From assembly GCA_034687125.1 (NCBI GenBank), contig JAQGBZ010000287.1, positions 1-64,000 on the forward strand: DNA of 64,000 nucleotides, written 5' to 3'. The translations under genes were made by a program, and so were the position numbers. The notes under the pieces were generated by a model, which saw only the letters and a list, made by a program, of their open reading frames with translations, did not search any database and was not told where the DNA came from. Positions 62,959 through 64,000 of this stretch are shown here, piece by piece (positions within the stretch are counted from its first letter, which is position 1; each line of letters starts with the position of its first letter). Source of the DNA: Neelides folsomi (lineage: Eukaryota; Arthropoda; Collembola; Neelipleona; Neelidae).

Positions 62959-63950
62959 TCATTCGGCTCCGTTTGGTTCTTCCCCTTGGATTTGATCTTC
63001 ACCCATTGGAATTTGTGGCTGAGCCAGGACTTGGCGATTCAAAACTCCCAAGAGATTCGGATTCGGAACCTGAAGTTGAGCCTGCACTTCTTGGATCGGA
63101 TTCTGGATTACAGGAGGAGCATTTGGAGCGTTTTGGTCTCCGTTCCCCAACCGACGCCGCCGCACGAAACCCTCTCCATCAGGTACAAACCTGAAATGTA
63201 ATTTATTAATTACCCCATGGTAGCCCTCCAAAACTACTACAAGAATAATTATAGGTACTATACTAAAAATAACTATTTAAAATTTTTATATTCAAAATTA
63301 CTATTTAAAATTACTATGTTAATAATTACTTTTAGTGAATAATTACTATGTACTAGCGTATAATTACTATAATAACAATTATTCTATTCAATATATGCCA
63401 ACAATAAACATATAGTATATCGCTTAAGATTAAATTTATTGAATTTATAAACATTTTCAAGAGAAAATACAAGCCCAACCTTATTTCATCAAGTCGGTCA
63501 TTCAGTATTTTGATTTGGGCTTCAAGAAGATTGATTTTATCTTGCTGAATTTCATATTCAATCTTTCGCTTTTCTCTTTCTTTTTGTAATTTGACATTTT
63601 GCTCTTCTCTTTCTTTTTGTAAGTCGGCCTTTCGCTCTTCTCTTTCTTTTTGCAATTCGGCTTTCAACTTCTTACAATCTTTACAATGTCTACAATTCCA
63701 TTTTATTAATTAACATTGAATAATTTGAAATACATATATCATCATTAATATTTAAAATTCACGTTTCTCTGTAAATGTTCAAAGAAAATAGGTATTGTGA
63801 ACTTACGAAACAATTGGGTCTCCAATCAAACTCTTTGATGTTCCCGGCCTTTCATCAACATCAGATTTGGTTTTCTTATGGACAGGTTCTTCTTGGGAAA
63901 CATTTTGGTTTTCTTGAAGGGCTCTCTGAAATTCTTCCCTGCAACAAAAT
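62959..63950 (-). CDS. Coiled-coil protein with heptad-rich repeats, cut by window edge
   Basis: At least three exons run leftward. The first visible one (about 63938-63803) reads EEFQRALQENQNVSQEEPVH then KKTKSDVDERPGTSKSLIGD. The second (about 63700-63480) starts RHCKDCKKLKAELQKERE and contains tandem 11-residue units of the form LQKEREERKAD, followed by IEYEIQQDKINLLEAQIKIL. The last (63195-62959) is a Pro/Gln-rich tail. The coiled coil is certain; the C-x-x-C before it may bind metal. No family is recognised. The 5' end lies beyond the window. Confidence 0.6.
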
Positions 63951-64000
63951 ATTATCATTTTTAAATTACGAATTATAAATTAATCTTACAATACAAAATA

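Overview
The window is nuclear DNA from an AT-rich arthropod, most likely a hexapod or close relative. Genes are interrupted by many short GT-AG introns, mostly about 50-160 bp. Arthropod-typical families are present: a Dpr-type two-Ig neuronal receptor, an RR cuticle protein, a DM4/DM12 secreted protein and divergent ionotropic-receptor genes. Species cannot be named from sequence alone.

Left part (0-16 kb). After about 3.5 kb of AT-rich DNA with repeats and a GMC-oxidoreductase fragment, the minus strand carries a PKD1-like polycystin (3.5-9.0 kb) and COQ3 (9.2-10.3 kb). CCDC12, a spliceosome factor, diverges from COQ3 across a shared ~580 bp promoter. An unnamed, disordered protein with a possible linker-histone-like H15 fold follows on the plus strand. 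Next are a minus-strand nucleoredoxin-like gene that lacks its catalytic cysteines and a plus-strand formylglycine-generating enzyme (SUMF1).

Middle (16-41 kb). This part holds the dpr gene (20.3-21.6 kb), a TATA-driven RR cuticle gene (24.6-25.5 kb), a minus-strand gene with an ENY2/Sus1-like N-terminus and a long disordered tail (25.9-27.4 kb), a GAS2-family CH+GAR cytoskeletal linker (30.8-32.9 kb), a minus-strand protein with two tandem DM4/DM12 modules (34.3-36.1 kb), a solo LTR, ZC4H2 (37.2-38.3 kb) and a WD40 protein that may be THOC6 (39.5-41.1 kb). Two patches of higher GC (18.4-20.2 and 23.0-23.7 kb) have no convincing gene.

Accessory island (41-48.5 kb). Here lie a truncated and a longer, frameshifted divergent ionotropic receptor that share a ~300 bp identical tract. 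Between them sit fragments of a MULE transposase and of an LTR-retrotransposon protease. Nearby are palindromic GGCAATTGCC-type elements, including one with long terminal inverted repeats.

Right part (48.8-64 kb). Four minus-strand genes lie head to tail: an arrestin, a TTLL6/13-class tubulin polyglutamylase, a UBE2O-like E2/E3 hybrid, and a coiled-coil gene cut by the window edge.

Splice junctions quoted were read by eye. For CCDC12, COQ3, dpr, SUMF1, GAS2, the dual DM4/DM12 gene, ZC4H2, arrestin, the ENY2-like gene and the H15-like gene, the exon lengths sum to an intact reading frame. No whole new biological system is evident. The strongest oddities are the dual DM4/DM12 gene built by exon-triplet duplication, the ENY2-domain fusion, the cysteine-less nucleoredoxin-like protein and the converted receptor pair.
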